A stretch of 8,661 nt of DNA from JBJKRF01 sp046704785 (GTDB taxonomy: Bacteria > Chloroflexota > Anaerolineae > Anaerolineales > Villigracilaceae): contig JBJKRF010000002.1 in assembly GCA_046704785.1 (NCBI GenBank), forward strand, positions 1 to 8,661, given 5' to 3'. Shown in pieces: positions 5,964-8,661 of the stretch; the first letter of the stretch is position 1; the number at the start of each line of letters is the position of its first letter. Made by a program: the position numbers and the translations under genes. The notes under the pieces were generated by a model, which saw only the letters and a list, made by a program, of their open reading frames with translations, did not search any database and was not told the origin of the DNA.

Positions 5964-6944
5964 ATGGCTTTACCTTTATTTTCATCTGCGCTTGCGGAAG
6001 AGACGGCCGTCCAGTCGGGTCAACTCGAGACGACGATCCGAAATTTTCGACAAAATTCCCAAACCGGACTGGTAGAACTCAACCCGCACAAAACGAATCA
6101 GTATGCTTTACTGTTTGCGCGTGGGCAACTGGTTAATGTCTATGCCTGCAAGGAACGCGCCGAACGCCTGACGCCGGAGACATGGTCTCATTTATCGTCT
6201 CAGTTGACCGGCGAATTTTCGCTACGCTCTTTGGTATTGACCCCCCAGGCGATTCGTCTGGTCAAGATTTTCATCGAGCAGATTGGAACAGGACCGGCCT
6301 CGCCGGTCAACAGCCAGGGGCTGGAAACTTTGATCGGGACCTGGAGCGCTCTGCCGGAGTCGGCTTTAGTGCACATCCGTTGGCCCAGCGCTGACGCCTT
6401 GACATTGTTACCCGGATCGAACGACCCGCCGCGTCATACCCTTTTCATTGCATCCGATCAAATCTTGCACAGCGCGGGTGGCATGATGGCGCTCTATGGC
6501 TGGCAGGAAAAGAATTGTCAGGTGACTCTATATTCCAGCGACCTGCGTACCGCAGCCTGGGAAGAATACTTCCTGCATACGGGGTTTGCCTGGGTGGTGG
6601 GGCACATCCTTTCACGCTTCGAGGAGCTCACGGGGCGTCTGCTGCTCAATTCCATTATGCGCGACTTGAACTTCGCTGCGACGAACCACGGTTGGAGCAT
6701 CAGCATCGCGCCGAGCGGCGTCACCGACCAGATGGTTTTTGCCTCACCGGAGGCGGCGGCCCAAGTATATCAGTGGCTTTTCAGCGCCATTTTGGGGCGT
6801 GTGGAAGGCATGCTGGGCAGCGATTTGCTTGCCGTCTTGGTGCGTGAAAGCCTGATGCGCATGCACGGTTCACCGCGCGAGATTTTTCATAAGCATATTT
6901 CGATATCGACGGAATATGCGCCGATAGTTACAAAGAAAGACTGA
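5964..6944 (+). CDS. protein of unknown function with a DUF4388-like N-terminus
   Basis: The product is 326 residues, soluble, with no signal peptide or membrane segment. Residues about 18-62 (GQLETTIRNFRQNSQTGLVEL, then QYALLFARGQLVNVYA) resemble the start of DUF4388 (PATAN) domains, which have the pattern G-L-x-L followed by a short hydrophobic strand ending in a Gly turn; these occur in bacterial signalling proteins. A middle part (120-195) is mixed alpha/beta. The C-terminal part (about 195-310) is strongly helical, with FEELTGRLLLNSIMRDLN, a strand-rich insert NHGWSISIAP and a second helical stretch AAAQVYQWLFSAILGRVEG. I recognise no catalytic motif. It is a single gene, transcribed toward the solute-binding-like gene, with 51 bases between the two stops. 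A regulatory or adaptor role is a guess from the N-terminus only. Confidence 0.85.
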   Translation: MALPLFSSALAEETAVQSGQLETTIRNFRQNSQTGLVELNPHKTNQYALLFARGQLVNVYACKERAERLTPETWSHLSSQLTGEFSLRSLVLTPQAIRLVKIFIEQIGTGPASPVNSQGLETLIGTWSALPESALVHIRWPSADALTLLPGSNDPPRHTLFIASDQILHSAGGMMALYGWQEKNCQVTLYSSDLRTAAWEEYFLHTGFAWVVGHILSRFEELTGRLLLNSIMRDLNFAATNHGWSISIAPSGVTDQMVFASPEAAAQVYQWLFSAILGRVEGMLGSDLLAVLVRESLMRMHGSPREIFHKHISISTEYAPIVTKKD

Positions 6945-6995
6945 CGGTCCTGCCATCTTGTGAATTGACGATACCCCCATTTATATCGAGTCAGG

Positions 6996-8189
6996 TTAAT
7001 TCCCCAAAATAATATTCAAGCGTTGCGCCAGTGGATCGAGGTGTTTATGCAGGCAGGCGTCCAAATCCTGGTCAGGATCGATAAATAAATCTGCCCAGGT
7101 TTCGGATATTTTAACGATTAATTTGTCTTCAATAGAACCCCATAAACGGATGGAGGGAAAACTACGACTTGTTTGCATAGATTGTATAAAGGTGCGGTGG
7201 AAAATATTAGTTTGGACAGATGGCATGTCCAGTGCATTACGCCGGGTGGGAAGACCCTGATCGTGTGGACTGACGGGGATGCGGGTTGGTTGTGACGAAA
7301 GAAAGCGCACCAACTCAAAGCACTCTGCGGGATAGGGGGTATATTGCCAGACGACCAGGCTGGAACCACCTGCAAATGTAATGCCAGGAACAGGCGCAAT
7401 GCCCAGGCGTTCGCTCCACTCCGGATGTCGCTGGCGTCCAAGTGTGCCGAGGTAGGGGCCTGCAAAATGGACTGCGGCTTTGCCGGCTATGAAAAGTTCG
7501 GCCGAAATTGATGCGTCCAATGACTTTGGCGAAACGAACGGTCGCATGCTAAAGTAATTTCGGAAGCCTTTTAGGGAATCCGGATTGTTAAAGATTACCT
7601 CGTTGCCATTTTTATTGATAAAATCGCCGCCAGCATTCCACACCCAGTGGGATGCTTGGTGCAGCATGACAGGATCGTGTAAGTTCGCGGTGCTGATGCC
7701 AAGTGGAAAGGTATGCCTGTTTTTTTGTAATTTCTTCAATGTCTCGACGATGGCAGTATCGCTTGCAAAGGCTGCTTCAAAATCTTTGATCCCAGCTTTT
7801 TCGAGGATGTCTTTCCAATAGTAGATCACCATGACATCACCAAGCCAGGGTATAGCCCAGGCGGTAGGGTCGTTAGGCAAAAAACCAGCGTGCCAGCTCG
7901 ATTCAAAAAAAGCGTTTTCTCCTCCTAGTGCGCGAACTTCCTGTGGCGTAAAGGGGCGCAGTGCCTGCATCGCAGCCATACTGCCGATCCAGGTTGTGCC
8001 AATGCAAGAAACATCTGGCCCATGCCTGAAAATCCCGAATTTGGCGATCTCCTCCCAGCCTTTGGCCCATGGGATACTGATGAGATTGACGTGGACATGA
8101 TACTGTTCCGTGAAGGCTTCCAGCAGCGGAATCAGGCTGTCAACGTCGCTATCGATTCCTTCCATTACCGAAAATTCAATTTCAACCAT
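6996..8189 (-). CDS. family-1 (sugar-type) solute-binding-like protein without a signal peptide
   Basis: The product is 397 residues with the fold of ABC-transporter family-1 solute-binding proteins: IPLLEAFTEQYHVHVNL (about 20-36), HGPDVSCIGTTWIGSMAAMQALRPFT (56-81), TAWAIPWLGDVMVIYYWKDILEKAGI (109-134), ASHWVWNAGGDFINKNGNEVIFNNPDSLKGF (179-209), ELFIAGKAAVHFAGPY (231-246) and FAGGSSLVVWQYTP (272-285). The protein begins MVEIEFSVMEG, at the first strand of the mature fold; it has no hydrophobic leader and no lipobox Cys. The start is firm: AGGAA (8199-8203) lies 9 bases upstream, and an in-frame TAG overlaps it. The product should therefore stay in the cytoplasm, where it could act as a ligand sensor rather than deliver substrate to a permease. 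No ABC permease or ATPase genes lie next to it. A related arrangement, SBP-like domains joined to regulators, is known to me from Chloroflexota but is not shown here. Confidence 0.88.
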   Translation of the reverse strand: MVEIEFSVMEGIDSDVDSLIPLLEAFTEQYHVHVNLISIPWAKGWEEIAKFGIFRHGPDVSCIGTTWIGSMAAMQALRPFTPQEVRALGGENAFFESSWHAGFLPNDPTAWAIPWLGDVMVIYYWKDILEKAGIKDFEAAFASDTAIVETLKKLQKNRHTFPLGISTANLHDPVMLHQASHWVWNAGGDFINKNGNEVIFNNPDSLKGFRNYFSMRPFVSPKSLDASISAELFIAGKAAVHFAGPYLGTLGRQRHPEWSERLGIAPVPGITFAGGSSLVVWQYTPYPAECFELVRFLSSQPTRIPVSPHDQGLPTRRNALDMPSVQTNIFHRTFIQSMQTSRSFPSIRLWGSIEDKLIVKISETWADLFIDPDQDLDACLHKHLDPLAQRLNIILGN

Positions 8190-8391
8190 ACAAGATAGTT
8201 CCTAAACTTCGCTATTGGGGCCTGATTGAAAAGCGCAATAATAAGCAGGTGGGTTGGCATCATCTCAGATGGGGGAGAAGAGGTGTGTAGCTCTTCACGA
8301 ACAGGCTCGTTGGCGGTTTGTACTCGTCAACGCCCCGATTTGGTGAGCAGATACGTTGATTGATTGATGACTCCACTGCAAGAAGTCGTTC
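8190..8391. other. intergenic region between solute-binding-like gene and transposase remnant
   Basis: About 200 bases without a gene. On the minus strand TATTAT (8238-8243) lies about 50 bases ahead of ATG 8189 and could be a -10 box, with no convincing -35. A short TGAT/TTGA tandem (8356-8368) is present. If the downstream fragment is an insertion sequence, its terminal repeat should fall in this stretch, but I could not identify it from one end alone. Confidence 0.5.
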
Positions 8392-8661
8392 TTAACAAGC
8401 TCGCATTGGCTCGAAAGCCAACGCTGGGTACAAAAAGCGAGTAAAAAAGTGCCGTGCGAAAGCCGAAAAAGAAAGCGCAGGGGTATCCTGGGCGCAATCT
8501 TGCGAGTTTCGGATGGCAATTCCCCGCATTTCTACCTGCAATCTGGCTTGCAGGTAGCGTTGAATACGCCGTACGTTGGCTACGGCGGCGGAGCCGATCA
8601 GCATGCAAGTTACCCGGAATTGGCCTCGCACGGGTAACTGTGCTTCGGGGAAGGGTAGCTT
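8392..8661 (-). CDS. C-terminal part of a probable DDE transposase, partial at the window edge
   Basis: The frame is open on the minus strand from the window edge to TAA at 8392-8394, giving 89 residues. It begins KLPFPEAQLPVRGQFRV, then TCMLIGSAAVANVRRIQRYL, and ends with a basic and aromatic tail (FSAFARHFFTRF). The block R-G-x-x-RV followed by a hydrophobic helix ending in A-x-NVRRIxRYL is the form of the last helix of many DDE transposases (IS1182/IS5-like: RGLxKVxxxxLLTAxAxNLKRL). This is recognition by eye of a short region, so the family is uncertain. Whether the full gene is intact lies beyond the window. It points toward the solute-binding-like gene, about 200 bases away. Confidence 0.5.
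   Translation of the reverse strand, partial: KLPFPEAQLPVRGQFRVTCMLIGSAAVANVRRIQRYLQARLQVEMRGIAIRNSQDCAQDTPALSFSAFARHFFTRFLYPALAFEPMRAC
8532..8557. repeat. perfect 10-bp inverted repeat
   Basis: CTACCTGCAA / TTGCAGGTAG with a 6-base loop TCTGGC. It lies inside the transposase-like frame. Neither side carries a T-run, so it is not a terminator. Confidence 0.7.
8567..8587. repeat. perfect 7-bp inverted repeat
   Basis: CGCCGTA / TACGGCG around a 7-base loop CGTTGGC, 9 bases after the previous hairpin and also within the transposase-like frame. Confidence 0.6.
8608..8639. repeat. perfect 9-bp inverted repeat
   Basis: AGTTACCCG / CGGGTAACT around a 14-base loop. Outer bases GCA and TGC can extend it past a one-base bulge. 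It is the third hairpin in about 110 bases. Confidence 0.6.

Noticed and set aside
6962..7000. Interrupted inverted repeat between the convergent stops (AATTGAC-GAT / ATC-GTC-AATT)
   Set aside because: Two bulges, a 12-base loop and no T-run; too weak to call a terminator.
8608..8639. Integron attC-like site, because of the GTTACCC / GGGTAAC arms
   Set aside because: The core consensus GTTRRRY with RYYYAAC is not met, and the segment reads as transposase-like coding sequence.

Overview
The window looks like chromosomal DNA of a Chloroflexota bacterium, most likely of the class Anaerolineae. This is an inference from gene style: a fused two-domain FTCD, a lipoprotein M23 peptidase, a UMF1-type transporter and a solute-binding-like protein without a signal peptide, all at moderate GC. 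No rRNA, tRNA or other definitive marker gene is present, so the taxonomy is tentative.

Left edge (1-670): the first 122 bases, read on the minus strand, are the 5' end of a bacterial group II intron of class C (IIC). It begins GTGCGCCC at base 122 and runs off the window. It sits a few bases past the Rho-independent terminator (127-156) of a small exported protein gene (179-625, minus strand). IIC introns are known to insert just downstream of terminators, and this one appears to follow that rule.

Centre-left (626-4117): three plus-strand genes. They are a bifunctional glutamate formimidoyltransferase / formimidotetrahydrofolate cyclodeaminase (914-2440, histidine degradation to folate one-carbon units), a lipoprotein with an M23 fold overlapping it by ATGA (2437-3477), and dCTP deaminase dcd (3563-4117). 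The M23 protein has Tyr in place of the second His of the HxH motif and may not be an active peptidase.

Centre (4118-5963): convergent with dcd is a UMF1/Atg22-like MFS transporter (4178-5599, minus strand). A 364-base divergent intergenic region follows, with a potentially structured leader in front of the next plus-strand gene.

Right (5964-8661): a 326-residue protein of unknown function with a DUF4388-like N-terminus (5964-6944) converges on a family-1 solute-binding-like protein (6996-8189, minus strand). The latter has no signal peptide or lipobox, and an in-frame stop fixes its start, so it is probably cytoplasmic. The last about 270 bases carry, on the minus strand, what looks like the C-terminal end of a DDE transposase entering from outside the window, with three perfect inverted repeats inside it.

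No CRISPR array, tRNA or rRNA was seen. Both edges carry mobile DNA and the middle is ordinary housekeeping and transport genes. No clearly new multi-gene system is evident. The most noteworthy items are the terminator-targeted intron, the signal-less solute-binding protein with its unknown neighbour, and the altered M23 site.
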